Source: Nostoc sp. NMS7 (lineage in GTDB: Bacteria; Cyanobacteriota; Cyanobacteriia; Cyanobacteriales; Nostocaceae). Taken from it: a DNA stretch of 64,000 nucleotides. Every line of letters starts with the position of its first letter. Within the stretch, counting starts at the first letter, position 1. Positions 18,659 through 27,229 of the stretch are shown in pieces. Position numbers and translations under genes: made by a program. The stretch covers positions 62,001 through 126,000 of the forward strand of contig NZ_JABXKJ010000247.1 in assembly GCF_017115085.1 (NCBI RefSeq). Direction: 5' to 3'. The notes beneath the pieces were generated by a model. It was not told where the DNA came from. It did not search any database and saw only the letters and a list, made by a program, of their open reading frames with translations.

Positions 18659-20112
18659 ATTTTCCTTACTTTCTCCAAATTGATAAACGATGTAGTCTCA
18701 TGCCAGCATTTGACTTTTTAGCATTTGCATAGAGCTACTGAGGACTCTAGTGTAACGGGTGAATTCCTGCTGATAGGAGCCAAAAGCACTCCTATATATG
18801 GTTGTCCACAACAAATTAGAGGTCATAGTTGCCACAGACATTAATTTGGCTGATTTCACGGCACTTTTAACCATTATTCGCCATCAGAAACGAAATTGTT
18901 TTCTCTTTTGGCGCTACTCTAGCGGTGTAACTTTCAGCTACCTTAACAAATTGGGTTGGTTCTACTACAAATAAGTCGTAGTCCCAAAAAATTGCAGGTT
19001 TTCCACTTTTAGTGCTTGCCGTTCCGGCCAATGAGCAAGTAGAGTTTTCTCTACTTCTACTCTCAAGCTTAGGACTGCATAGTATTTCAATAGAGTCCTA
19101 TGGGCATCTGCCCTTTTGTCCTGCCAGTAGAGACGCGAATTTTCTTGTCTCTACATTCCGAATCAACAAAGCAGTAGTAGCCGCGCTTATACGGCTATTG
19201 ATTCTGGTTTTGTCAGTTCGTAATTTTATATTAAATACTAGCATGGACTAATAATAGCAAAATAGTTGTTTAATTTTGAATTAAAGTTGCTGGTAAATTT
19301 TTATTTAAATTTCTGGACTTAAAGCTTGGGGATTTTTGTAACCCTTTATTGCAAGCGTGAGTATTGCCCTATGGCTTTTAGAAAAATTTATCTAATATAG
19401 ATGAGCAGTTTTGACCAATGAGTTAAATCCAAGATTTTATTGATTGAGAGGAGACTAAAATCTCAAAGTCTCGCGGATTAGGGATTCCCGGTGCAAGAAC
19501 TTTTCTTTGAAAGTGGTGAGGATTTTTCCTCGATTTATTCCCGTAAGCTCAAAAGCGGCCAGAGAATTTTGTACGTCTGTCTATGGTAAGAATAAATCTC
19601 TTAACATCTGCCTAACGCTTGATTGCTACTACTATATATTGAATATGTGGTTTTACATTTCTATATAATCAAAAAATTCCGTCAAGCGGTAGCGAAGGCG
19701 GAATTTCCCAGCGAGGACTGCATGACTCAAGCTGACATCAAGAGGTGTTGCTAACCTGATAAGCATTTAATTAAACTGGATATGATCGCTAGGTCAAAAA
19801 TAAATCTAAGTCCCTTTCTAAGCAAACACCCTTTGCTTTAGATTCCCAAACAGGTAAATTCAATCCAAAGCTGCGATTACATTTTTGGCGTTTTTACTCA
19901 GAAGTTGACACAAATCTTGCCTACAGCGATGCTACAAGTAAAGCTTTAATGGTTATCCTTAAACTAGAATCAGTCGCTCTTTCATCGTCAGCCTATTAAC
20001 ACCAGGATTTGAATTAAGGGCAAAAAAAGCATAGCTCACTTTTCGCAACGACCTACCTTGACTGATGATTGTTAAGGCAGGTGAAGCAATTTTAAAATTT
20101 TGGTTAGTGGTC
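18659..20112. other. 1.4-kb gene-poor spacer between cyAbrB and sdhB
   Basis: No convincing ORF is seen; a 79-codon frame at 19012-19251 has no recognisable features. The spacer separates two divergent genes and is unusually long for this region. It has a G/C-rich patch near 19019-19200 and a gtcaagcggtagcgaaggcg patch near 19681, but no tRNA, known riboswitch or tandem repeat was found. Long leaders or small RNAs are possible. Confidence 0.5.
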
Positions 20113-21117
20113 ATGGAAGTTATTTTTAAGGTCATTCGACAGCAACAAAATTCCTCCCCCGTTGTGCAAACCTACCTTGTAGAGGCTCAAGCAGGTAATA
20201 CAATCCTGGATTGCCTCAATCATATTAAGTGGGAGCAAGATGGAACCTTAGCGTTTCGCAAAAATTGCCGCAATACTATTTGTGGTAGCTGTGCTATGCG
20301 AATTAATGGGCGTTCGGCTTTAGCTTGTAAGGAAAATGTTGGTAGTGAACTTGCCAGATTACAACAAATAGCATCATCTGAAAGTAAAGTAAATACCATT
20401 GCCGAAATCACGATCGCGCCTCTGGGCAATATGCCCGTGATTAAGGATTTGGTTGTCGATATGAGCAGTTTCTGGAACAATCTAGAGGCAGTTGCTCCTT
20501 ATGTGAGTACAGCAGCACGACAAGTACCAGAAAGAGAGTTTTTGCAAACACCACAAGAGCGATCGCGCCTCGATCAAACTGGCAACTGTATTATGTGCGG
20601 TGCTTGTTACTCTGAATGCAATGCCCTTGAAGTTAATCCAGACTTTGTAGGCCCCCATGCCCTTGCCAAAGCTTACCGGATGGTAGCAGATTCCCGCGAT
20701 ACTGACACCCAAAATCGCTTAGAAAGCTACAACGAAGGTACTAAAGGCGTATGGGGTTGCACCCGTTGTTTATACTGCGATTCAGTTTGTCCAATGGAAG
20801 TTGCACCATTAGAACAAATCACCAAAATTAAACAAGAAATTCTCACCCACAAACAAGCTAGCGATAGTCGTTCACTTCGTCACCGAAAAGTGTTGGTAGA
20901 TTTAGTTAAAGAAGGTGGTTGGATTGATGAACGTCAATTTGGTTTACAAGTAGTCGGTAACTACTTTCGGGATTTAAAAGGATTACTCAGTCTTGCACCC
21001 CTCGGTTTGCGAATGATCCTCCGGGGTAAGTTTCCCCTGTCATTTGAACCTTCAGAAGGGACAGAACAAGTGCGATCGCTCATTGAATCTGTGCAACAAG
21101 TAGAAAACAAAAGTTAA
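20113..21117 (+). CDS. sdhB: Succinate dehydrogenase/fumarate reductase iron-sulfur subunit
   Basis: 334 residues from the ATG at 20113 (the frame opens earlier at 20065, but MEVIFKVIRQ is the usual start). The 2Fe-2S domain has CRNTICGSCAMRINGRSALAC; the second domain has CIMCGACYSECNALEV and CTRCLYCDSVCPMEVAP for the 4Fe-4S and 3Fe-4S clusters. It carries electrons from succinate to plastoquinone in cyanobacterial thylakoids. As is common in cyanobacteria, sdhA is not adjacent. A C-terminal extension of about 80 residues beyond the cluster domain is typical here. Confidence 0.95.
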   Translation: MEVIFKVIRQQQNSSPVVQTYLVEAQAGNTILDCLNHIKWEQDGTLAFRKNCRNTICGSCAMRINGRSALACKENVGSELARLQQIASSESKVNTIAEITIAPLGNMPVIKDLVVDMSSFWNNLEAVAPYVSTAARQVPEREFLQTPQERSRLDQTGNCIMCGACYSECNALEVNPDFVGPHALAKAYRMVADSRDTDTQNRLESYNEGTKGVWGCTRCLYCDSVCPMEVAPLEQITKIKQEILTHKQASDSRSLRHRKVLVDLVKEGGWIDERQFGLQVVGNYFRDLKGLLSLAPLGLRMILRGKFPLSFEPSEGTEQVRSLIESVQQVENKS

Positions 21118-21127
21118 GAGTTATAAG

Positions 21128-21156
21128 TTAGGAATTTTAACTCCTAACTCCTAACT
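21128..21156. terminator. Bidirectional terminator between sdhB and lipoprotein gene
   Basis: Inverted repeat gttagga / tcctaac around ttttaac, followed by a second tcctaac, in the 44 bases between two convergent stops. It is A/T-flanked on both sides, so it may serve both genes. The repeated ctcctaact heptads are also typical STRR-like filler. Confidence 0.5.
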
Positions 21157-21161
21157 TTAGT

Positions 21162-21686
21162 TCAACGCGGTTCCTGAGGTATATTCAAAGGCTGTCCATT
21201 CCGGTCATATACTAAAATATCCCACTGGCCGTTGTTACTAGATTCAAAAGCAATCCTACTCCCATCAGCGCTAATTGTCGGGTTGCGGACTTCTGCTTGC
21301 AGATTATTAGTCAAATTTCGTGATTGGCGTGTTTCTCGGTCGTAGAGAAAAATAGCCGATCGCCCCTGACGGCTAGCACCAAACACAATATAACGACCAT
21401 CTTGTGAAACGCTAGGATGATTTGCGATCGCATCAAAGGAGTTTAAACCCGGCAAATCAACCAAATCACGAGTCACCGTATCAAACATATAAACATCTTG
21501 GCTACCCCGTCGGTCAGTAATAAAAACAATGTATCTCCCAGAGATTTGGGGGTTTAATTCCGACGCTAAACTGTTGAGACTGCGACCCCCCGGATCAAAG
21601 GGATAACTCAAAATACGAGGGTAGCCAAAACACCCAGTCAATAAACTTAAGCAGAAAAATACAGGTATAAAAAAAACACGTTTCAT
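21162..21686 (-). CDS. TolB-like beta-propeller lipoprotein
   Basis: 174 residues. The signal peptide ends in a lipobox (LSLLTGC, Cys19). Three PD40-like blades follow: SGRYIVFITDRRGSQDVYMFD, SQDGRYIVFGASRQGRSAIFLYD and SADGSRIAFESSNNGQWDILVYD (each split here by eye). These resemble TolB repeats, but a full propeller needs six or seven, so it may oligomerise or act as a half-propeller. Its paralogue is at 22302-22862. The two are probably an old tandem duplication later separated by the inserted relics and MITE. Confidence 0.88.
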   Translation of the reverse strand: MKRVFFIPVFFCLSLLTGCFGYPRILSYPFDPGGRSLNSLASELNPQISGRYIVFITDRRGSQDVYMFDTVTRDLVDLPGLNSFDAIANHPSVSQDGRYIVFGASRQGRSAIFLYDRETRQSRNLTNNLQAEVRNPTISADGSRIAFESSNNGQWDILVYDRNGQPLNIPQEPR

Positions 21687-21690
21687 ATAA

Positions 21691-21759
21691 ATCGTAGTGT
21701 TAATCGGCGAAACAATTCAAGTAGAAATTTTAAGTAACGGCGAGGAATTAATTCAATGA
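21691..21759 (+). pseudogene. 3' remnant of a DUF6888-family gene
   Basis: The frame reads IVVLIGETIQVEILSNGEEL then IQ and stop. This aligns with the C-terminus of the intact DUF6888 protein at 56932-57087 (YVLIGDTIQIEIYPNGELGF). Its 5' half is gone; an in-frame TAA lies directly before it, close to the start of the lipoprotein gene. Its TGA overlaps the ATG of the next relic (atga at 21756), exactly the overlap seen in the intact pair. Confidence 0.75.
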
Positions 21760-21992
21760 GTAACTATCAACAATTAAGCGAAGCCGAACTGAGAACTTAT
21801 GTAAAGACACATCCAGATGATGAGGAGGCTTTTTAACATTATTTAACAATTATGAGGGCAAAACCTAACCGGGTTGTAGTTAGTACAGAGGAACAAGCCC
21901 TAATTGAATTTAGGAAGAGAATTACAAGCGGAGTAAACACCCTAACCCGCCCTGACCCCGTCACACCCAATCAATCACCCATTCCCCTATAA
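21756..21992 (+). pseudogene. DUF6887-family gene broken by an in-frame stop
   Basis: Starts MSNYQQLSEAELRTYVKTHP, then DDEEAF and a TAA at 21834-21836. The same frame continues HYLTIMRAKPNRVVVSTEEQ and ALIEFRKRI. The intact relative at 57084-57269 has MSDDELRDWVRYHPQDSKAF, HILMDRLDQRPKVITRTNEE and a similar end. One base change (TAT or TAC to TAA) explains the break. The 3' end runs into the target duplication of the adjacent MITE. Confidence 0.8.
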
Positions 21993-21995
21993 CCC

Positions 21996-22164
21996 CAGGG
22001 CTATTTCGTTCTAGACAGAAACTGCCCAGAACTGAAGTTCAGAGGCTCATAGCTAAAGTCCGTTAAAACGGACTATAACCTTTTCTTAGTCGTCTTTAGA
22101 CGACTTTCGCTATTAGACTCAGAATTCATTCTGAGGCGGACTAGATGAGAATGAAATAGCCCTG
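21996..22164. mobile_element. 169-bp MITE with 10-bp target duplication
   Basis: The ends are inverted (CAGGGCTATTTC...GAAATAGCCCTG, continuing through gttctag/ctag-atgagaa). They are flanked by identical 10-bp sequences CCTATAACCC at 21986-21995 and 22165-22174. Inside are three hairpins in a row: agtccgttaaaacggact, agtcgtctttagacgact and ctcagaattcattctgag. There is no ORF. A 10-bp duplication fits transposases of the IS4-like group, which is inference. Confidence 0.85.
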
Positions 22165-22301
22165 CCTATAACCCCAATTCTCACCCTGTAGCGCGTCTCT
22201 AGCTGTGGGGTTTTGCTTTGGTGGGTTTGGTGCGATCGCTGTTTGTTTGGATGCGTCTCTCCAACTCCTAACTCCTAACTTCTAACTCCTAACTTTTTCC
22301 C

Positions 22302-22862
22302 CTACGGAGGTGAACCGACAGTTGCACCATTAGGAATATCTAACTCAATATTTGGCCCCCGGTCTAGGACTTCAATATCCCACTGACCACGGCTGGCGGT
22401 TTCAAAGACAACATAACGTCCATCTGGGCTGATATTTGGTTTTCTCACCCAGCCGCGATAGGTTGGTGTGACGATTTGCGACTGTTGTGTAGCGCGATCG
22501 TAAAGCGCCACCACTGGTCTACCTTGGTCGCTAGTCAGATAAGAAATATAACGCCCTGTGTAGCTCAAGCTAGGACTTTCGGCAATTGTCTCTTGTCGGT
22601 TTATCCCCGGTGTGCTAATAAACAGTTGCCTCTCCAAATCGTAGACTAGTAGCTGCTGATTACCATTCCGATTAGATACAAACGCTAAAAAGCGCCCATT
22701 TCCGCTCAAAGCAGGTTGATCTTCGGTGTAGCGACTGTTGAGGGAAGTAGGCCCTATGGGAATATCGTTAGAACCACAAGATACAAGCAAACTTGTTAAA
22801 CCAAAAACCAGGCTCCAATGAATTGGTCTTTGGAGCCAAAATGTCGGCGTAAATTTTTCCAC
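22302..22862 (-). CDS. TolB-like beta-propeller lipoprotein
   Basis: 186 residues, paralogous to 21162-21686. A longer N-region leads to the lipobox GLTSLLVSC (Cys29). Three PD40-like blades: SGNGRFLAFVSNRNGNQQLL, SYTGRYISYLTSDQGRPVVA and SPDGRYVVFETASRGQWDIE. The C-terminus (NGATVGSPP) is short. It starts 47 bases after ycf66 on the same strand, so psbX, ycf66 and this gene could form a transcription unit. Periplasmic and membrane-anchored; function unknown. Confidence 0.88.
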   Translation of the reverse strand: MEKFTPTFWLQRPIHWSLVFGLTSLLVSCGSNDIPIGPTSLNSRYTEDQPALSGNGRFLAFVSNRNGNQQLLVYDLERQLFISTPGINRQETIAESPSLSYTGRYISYLTSDQGRPVVALYDRATQQSQIVTPTYRGWVRKPNISPDGRYVVFETASRGQWDIEVLDRGPNIELDIPNGATVGSPP

Positions 22863-22909
22863 CTCAACTGTTTTCCGTCGCCTCTAAATCTACTTCCACG
22901 CCAACTGTT

Positions 22910-23818
22910 TTATACATCGTCATCAAAATCGGTCGAATTATCTGGCCTCTCATCTGGCTTTTCAATCGGGTTGTATGGTACATAATCAGTTGGGATCGCC
23001 TCATCATCTTCGCGCGATCTTCTCGGAGTTGAGTCAGTGGGTGGACGACGCCTTCTTGGTCTGGGAGCAACATCATCTTCCCGACTTTCGGGACGCTGGG
23101 ACTCGTTATTACTGCGACGAGAAGGTTTTCTGACTTCCCCACCTGAACTTTCCCAATCATCAACTTGTCTAGATGAAGAACCCCAATTTTCTTCTTCAGA
23201 GTTTTCAGAAGGCCGATTCACCGGACGCCCAGAAGTCCGCCGACGTGTTTTATCAGATGGAGTCTGTTTTTCACTACTGCTGCGGCGTTCTGAACGACGG
23301 GGGGATTGCTCCTGGTAGTAGTCATCACGAGTTGAAATCTCATCCCTACTTCCTCGAATCCGGGGACGCACAGGGCGCTCCTCTTCTTCATAAGGCAGTG
23401 GATCTAAGTCCGCATCCATTTCAGCTTCATACTTTCTGCGATTATTGTACTCATAGCGATCGCTAACCGGTCGGTCTTCGTCCACAATCGGAGTGTTGCG
23501 CTTTGCTTGCTGGGTAGCTATACTCCGTAGGCGAATACTTTCAACTGCAAAAAACACAGTTGTGCCGACTAAAAGCAGTTGACCAAATTGTAAAATCGGG
23601 TCTAGCCGCCATCCTTGAAAGACAAGAATGAAGCCGCAGAGCAAGCCGACTGCCGCAAAAAAGATATCTTGATCCCGTGACAATTCTGGACGCACAGTGC
23701 GGAGAAAATACAGTGCTGCCCCAGCCACAGCCAGGAAAATTCCTAGAATACTGGCTGAGTTTGCCCCAAAATTAACCTGAGCCAGAAAACTGGCTGAGTT
23801 CAGCCCAAAATTTATCAT
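22910..23818 (-). CDS. ycf66: Ycf66 family protein
   Basis: 302 residues. The N-terminal 90 residues hold three hydrophobic segments (ASILGIFLAVAGAALYFL, IFFAAVGLLCGFILVFQGWR, LQFGQLLLVGTTVFFAVESI), the Ycf66 signature. The rest is a long charged, disordered tail rich in Arg, Glu, Asp and Ser. Ycf66 is encoded in some plastids and in cyanobacteria; its role is not settled. It lies directly downstream of psbX, a neighbourhood I recall from other cyanobacteria. Confidence 0.92.
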   Translation of the reverse strand: MINFGLNSASFLAQVNFGANSASILGIFLAVAGAALYFLRTVRPELSRDQDIFFAAVGLLCGFILVFQGWRLDPILQFGQLLLVGTTVFFAVESIRLRSIATQQAKRNTPIVDEDRPVSDRYEYNNRRKYEAEMDADLDPLPYEEEERPVRPRIRGSRDEISTRDDYYQEQSPRRSERRSSSEKQTPSDKTRRRTSGRPVNRPSENSEEENWGSSSRQVDDWESSGGEVRKPSRRSNNESQRPESREDDVAPRPRRRRPPTDSTPRRSREDDEAIPTDYVPYNPIEKPDERPDNSTDFDDDV

Positions 23819-24063
23819 TGCTGTTTTCCCAATATCAAATCTATGTTAGCGAGTCACAATTAAAATCACTACTCTATTTAGTCACGATATATTGAAGCTT
23901 CAGAGCCTCTGGCAAAGAAGCTCTGAAGCTGTTCACCGAAAAGAAAAAAAACCTATGTCTGTCAGCTACAACTGCTCCTAGCGGCAAATACTGCTGCTTT
24001 TGGTGTAATTATAAATAGCTAACAGACAATCGGTTATAAGAGTCGAATTGACTCTCATAAGCA

Positions 24064-24183
24064 TTATGAACGCTGAATTTTATCTTTCTGGCTAATGAAA
24101 ATTAGACCAACTGTAACAGGTACTACAACAATTGCACTACCCCAAAGCAGACTCCAAAGAAAATTTGCTAAAGAAGGCGTCAT
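24064..24183 (-). CDS. psbX: Photosystem II protein PsbX
   Basis: 39 residues: [20 protein letters not shown] then [19 protein letters not shown]. Length, the single transmembrane helix and the charged C-terminus match PsbX, a peripheral single-helix subunit near the QB-side quinone channel of photosystem II. The gene was found by reading the minus strand between ycf66 and the repeats; it is short enough to be missed by ORF filters. The start has no strong Shine-Dalgarno but follows an A-rich stretch. Confidence 0.92.
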   Translation of the reverse strand: MTPSLANFLWSLLWGSAIVVVPVTVGLIFISQKDKIQRS

Positions 24184-24390
24184 ACTTCTAAACCTTTTTT
24201 TACACACTTCATCCTAATTTTAATAGTGTATTACTTTCTTGAGAAGCCTCTAACTCTGAACTGCCAAACTTGGGAACTGCTTTCACCGATTGTTGAGTTA
24301 ACCGCGTGAGCGAGTTTGCTTTTCGATTTCGGAAGGAAGGGACAGCATTTGGTTAAAATGATCATGAGAGTGCTTTACAAAGCTTAAAAT

Positions 24391-24563
24391 TTTCTGGCGA
24401 TGTCTACGATGGTCACTGAGCTTTGTCGTACCACTTCGTGGAAGCAAGCTACGCGCAGCGTCTCGTAGAGAAGTGCGGGCTACGCCGGAGCAAAGCCCAG
24501 TAAGCCAGCGTTAGCGATGCCGGAGCGTCACCCGTTCGCGTAGCATCTCCCACAGGAGAAGGT
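24391..24563. repeat. Cluster of gcgtctcgtagagaag-type palindromic repeats
   Basis: Contains tggcgatgtctacgatggtc-type sequence, agcgtctcgtagagaagtgc, a ggctacgccggagcaaagcc block and cgttcgcgtagcatctccca. Related cassettes occur at 16245-16320, 24935-24995, 26629-26689 and 35096-35175. No gene is in 24184-24616. Confidence 0.7.
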
Positions 24564-24616
24564 CTTGCTGTTGCCTAAGTTTTTCTTTCTTCACAGATAG
24601 ATAGTAGCTGAAACCG

Positions 24617-24910
24617 ATGACTAGTGTTGACCTGACTGCTTGGATTCTCGGCCCTGTGTTAGGGCTGATGACACTATTATTTATATTCCGGATCATTCTC
24701 ACTTGGTATCCGCAAGTGGATCTGAATCGTTTGCCCTTTAATTTAATCGCTTGGCCGACTGAGCCATTTTTAATCCCCTTGCGAAAGGTGGTGCAACCTA
24801 TAGGCGGGGTAGATATTACACCGATTATTTGGGTTGGTATCTTCAGCCTCCTGCGAGAAATCCTGCTAGGTCAGCAAGGATTGCTGACTATGCTATCTCG
24901 TGTGAATTAG
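24617..24910 (+). CDS. YggT (Ycf19) family membrane protein
   Basis: 97 residues with two hydrophobic segments (WILGPVLGLMTLLFIFRIIL; VDITPIIWVGIFSLLREILL) separated by WYPQVDLNRLPFNLIAWPTE and PFLIPLRKVVQPIGG. This is the YggT/Ycf19 signature. Plastid and cyanobacterial members help arrange thylakoid or nucleoid membranes; molecular activity is unknown. It is convergent with accC. Confidence 0.92.
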   Translation: MTSVDLTAWILGPVLGLMTLLFIFRIILTWYPQVDLNRLPFNLIAWPTEPFLIPLRKVVQPIGGVDITPIIWVGIFSLLREILLGQQGLLTMLSRVN

Positions 24911-24924
24911 GGATGGGGCATTGG

Positions 24925-25074
24925 GCACTTGTACTGAGCGAACGCGAACAGCGTCTCGTAGAGAAGCCGTTGGCGTAGCCTCTCGTAGAGAAGTATTGGG
25001 CATGAGTTATTCCCTTTGTCCCCCTTGTCCCCCTCATCTCCCTCATCCCCCTCATCTCCCCACTCCCCACTCCC
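24925..25074. repeat. Repeat filler: gcgtctcgtagagaag units and C-rich heptads
   Basis: Two gtctcgtagagaag/cctctcgtagagaag units (about 24950-24992) are followed by a C-rich short tandem stretch of ccctcatctcc-like units up to the accC stop. The complement of this C-rich stretch recurs after the DUF3352 gene (30412-30475). Such STRR-like blocks are typical of Nostoc spacers. Confidence 0.65.
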
Positions 25075-26418
25075 CTAACCGTTCATTTCCTGCACAAAAT
25101 TTGTATAGACATTCCCCTGCAAAAACTGTGGATTCTCCATAATTTTTTGATGAAACCCGATGGTGGTGGGTAGTCCAGTGATGGCACATTCCCGGAGTGC
25201 GCGTTTCATGCGGTTAATAGCAGTGGGTCTGTCTGGTCCCCAAACAATTAACTTGCCGATCAAGGAATCGTAGTAAGGAGGGATTTGGTAATCTGTGTAA
25301 ACGTGAGAATCAATCCGAACACCAGGGCCACCAGGGGGAAGATAGCCGCTAATGCGTCCAGGAGAAGGGCGAAAGTCATGATCGGGGTCTTCGGCGTTGA
25401 TCCGACATTCGATCGCATGACCTCGCAAGACTACTTGCTCTTGGGTAAGCTTAAGTCTTTCTCCTTGGGCAATCCGAATTTGTTCGACAACTAAATCTAT
25501 CCCAGTAATCATCTCTGTTACAGGATGTTCTACTTGAATCCGGGTGTTCATTTCCATAAAGTAGAATTTACCGGATCTATCCAAGAGGAACTCGATAGTA
25601 CCCGCCCCAGTGTAATTAATGAATTGGGCAGCTTTGACAGCAGCTTGTCCCATCTTCTCACGCAAGTCTTGGTCGAGAGCCGGACTTGGTGCTTCTTCCA
25701 GTAGCTTTTGATTGCGGCGTTGAATAGAGCAATCACGTTCGCCCAAGTGGATAACATTACCGTAGTTATCCGCCAAAATTTGAAATTCGATGTGGCGGGG
25801 ACGTTCAATAAATTTTTCTATGTAAACACCAGAATTACCAAAAGCTGCTCCTGCTTCACCTTGGGCTGCGAGGAAAAGTTTCACAAATTCATCTTCAGAA
25901 CGAACTAGGCGCATACCCCGTCCACCGCCACCGGCTGTAGCTTTGATCATTACTGGATAGCCGATATCCTTAGCAAATCTTAATCCTTCTTCTTCGGATT
26001 CTACCAACCCCTCACTACCTGGTACTGTCGGCACTCCAGCTTTTTGCATGGTTTCTTTGGCAGTGGATTTATCCCCCATCCGCCTCATAGCTTCTGGAGT
26101 TGGGCCGATAAAAGCAATATGATGGTCGGCACAGATTTCCGCAAACCGAGCATTTTCTGCTAAAAAGCCATAACCTGGATGAATAGCTGTAGCATTGCGC
26201 GTCAGTGCAGCAGCAATAATATTGGGAATATTCAAATAACTTTTGCTGCTAGCAGGTTCGCCAATGCAAACCGCTTCATCAGCAAGTTGGACGTGGAGAG
26301 CATTACGGTCAACGGTGGAGTGAACCGCAACTGTCGCAATTCCCATTTCTTCACAGGCGCGGAGAATGCGAAGAGCGATTTCTCCCCGATTGGCAATTAA
26401 TATTTTGTCAAACTTCAT
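25075..26418 (-). CDS. accC: Acetyl-CoA carboxylase biotin carboxylase subunit
   Basis: 447 residues, full length. The start [20 protein letters not shown], the ATP-grasp glycine loop [14 protein letters not shown], the [20 protein letters not shown] segment and [20 protein letters not shown] are all present. It carboxylates biotin on AccB using ATP and bicarbonate in the first step of fatty acid synthesis. Like other cyanobacteria, it lies apart from accA and accD. Nothing is missing. Confidence 0.97.
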   Translation of the reverse strand: MKFDKILIANRGEIALRILRACEEMGIATVAVHSTVDRNALHVQLADEAVCIGEPASSKSYLNIPNIIAAALTRNATAIHPGYGFLAENARFAEICADHHIAFIGPTPEAMRRMGDKSTAKETMQKAGVPTVPGSEGLVESEEEGLRFAKDIGYPVMIKATAGGGGRGMRLVRSEDEFVKLFLAAQGEAGAAFGNSGVYIEKFIERPRHIEFQILADNYGNVIHLGERDCSIQRRNQKLLEEAPSPALDQDLREKMGQAAVKAAQFINYTGAGTIEFLLDRSGKFYFMEMNTRIQVEHPVTEMITGIDLVVEQIRIAQGERLKLTQEQVVLRGHAIECRINAEDPDHDFRPSPGRISGYLPPGGPGVRIDSHVYTDYQIPPYYDSLIGKLIVWGPDRPTAINRMKRALRECAITGLPTTIGFHQKIMENPQFLQGNVYTNFVQEMNG

Positions 26419-26859
26419 TTTTTAGCTTCGATATCATTACCAGTAGATTGACATTTTCTCTGATCCAACTTGAAACGAGGCTTTCGCACTATTTAAAATT
26501 ATCACAGGAGATTCACCACCCTGATTCTAAGAAAACTTCAGATTGCAGGTTGCTGCCTCTACAGTCTTACTACACTAACAACATTACTGCTGTAAGTCTT
26601 AGCTAGCTTACCAAACTGGGCTTTTGCTCCGGCGTAGCCCGTACTTCGGCAAGCTCAGTAACCGTCGTAGACATCCCAAAAGCCATCACACCTTATCAAA
26701 CACACTAGCTCTACCCTTTTTAATATCACTTGTGCAGCTGCTAGATTTCTGTCAGTCTGATACCGCCTTGAGAAAATTTAGATTTTTAAGCAACTGAATT
26801 TAGATATCACCTTACTATAATTATTTTCTTATGCTATAGTCTATCTTTAGACAAACCAT
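26419..26859. other. Spacer upstream of accC and tRNA-Leu
   Basis: No ORF. One dispersed repeat is seen at about 26629-26689 (ctccggcgtagcccgtactt, then ctcagtaaccgtcgtagaca), related to the cassette near 24391. The last 30 bases hold the tRNA promoter. Confidence 0.5.
26832..26840 (+). promoter_or_regulatory. Extended -10 box of tRNA-Leu
   Basis: tgctatagt matches TGnTATAAT with one mismatch, 19 bases before the mature tRNA 5' end. No strong -35 was found, as expected for an extended -10 promoter. Confidence 0.45.
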
Positions 26860-26940
26860 GCGGATGTGGCGGAATTGGTATACGCGCACGCTTGAGGTGC
26901 GTGTGGCTTTGCCTTGCGAGTTCGAGTCTCGCCATCCGCA
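26860..26940 (+). tRNA. tRNA-Leu (anticodon GAG)
   Basis: 81 nt class II tRNA. The acceptor arms gcggatg and catccgc pair fully; the D-loop has ggtatacgcg; the anticodon arm acgct-tgaggtg-cgtgt gives GAG; a long variable arm (ggctttgccttgcga) follows; the T-arm has gttcgagtc. The discriminator is A and CCA is not encoded. Confidence 0.95.
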
Positions 26941-27032
26941 TTTTTGCTTGTCTAGTCATAGGGTCAATAGTCAAGGGTCAAAAAACCTCAGACTATTGAC
27001 CCTTAAATCTGAACTTACTTTTAGTACCCCCT

Positions 27033-27173
27033 CAAGGCAACAATGCTTGGTAAATAAGTTTGTAGTAAGGACTTTAGTCCTGATCTGAAGCATTGAAGTG
27101 CTAATTACGTAGCTAAAAAATTTGACAAAAGGAAAAAACCTTTCCCTACTCCCCACCAAGCATTGTTGCCTTG
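27033..27173. repeat. 141-bp element with perfect 18-bp inverted ends
   Basis: CAAGGCAACAATGCTTGG (27033-27050) and its exact complement (27156-27173) bound a non-coding stretch holding a small palindrome aggactttagtcct. It lies between tRNA-Leu and the chorismate-lyase gene. It looks like a MITE, though no target duplication is evident. Confidence 0.7.
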
Positions 27174-27229
27174 CCAAAGTTCTACTTTTTTATGCTTTTA
27201 TAGAAATAGGTGAAGTTTTGTAAAAAGCA

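Noticed and set aside
19012-19251. 79-codon ORF in the cyAbrB-sdhB spacer
   Set aside because: No ribosome site, family, signal peptide or conserved segment could be recognised.
22864-23163. 99-codon minus-strand ORF inside ycf66
   Set aside because: Shadow frame of the charged ycf66 tail; no independent features.
26858-27088. 76-codon ORF over tRNA-Leu
   Set aside because: It runs straight through a well-folded tRNA, so it is a chance frame.
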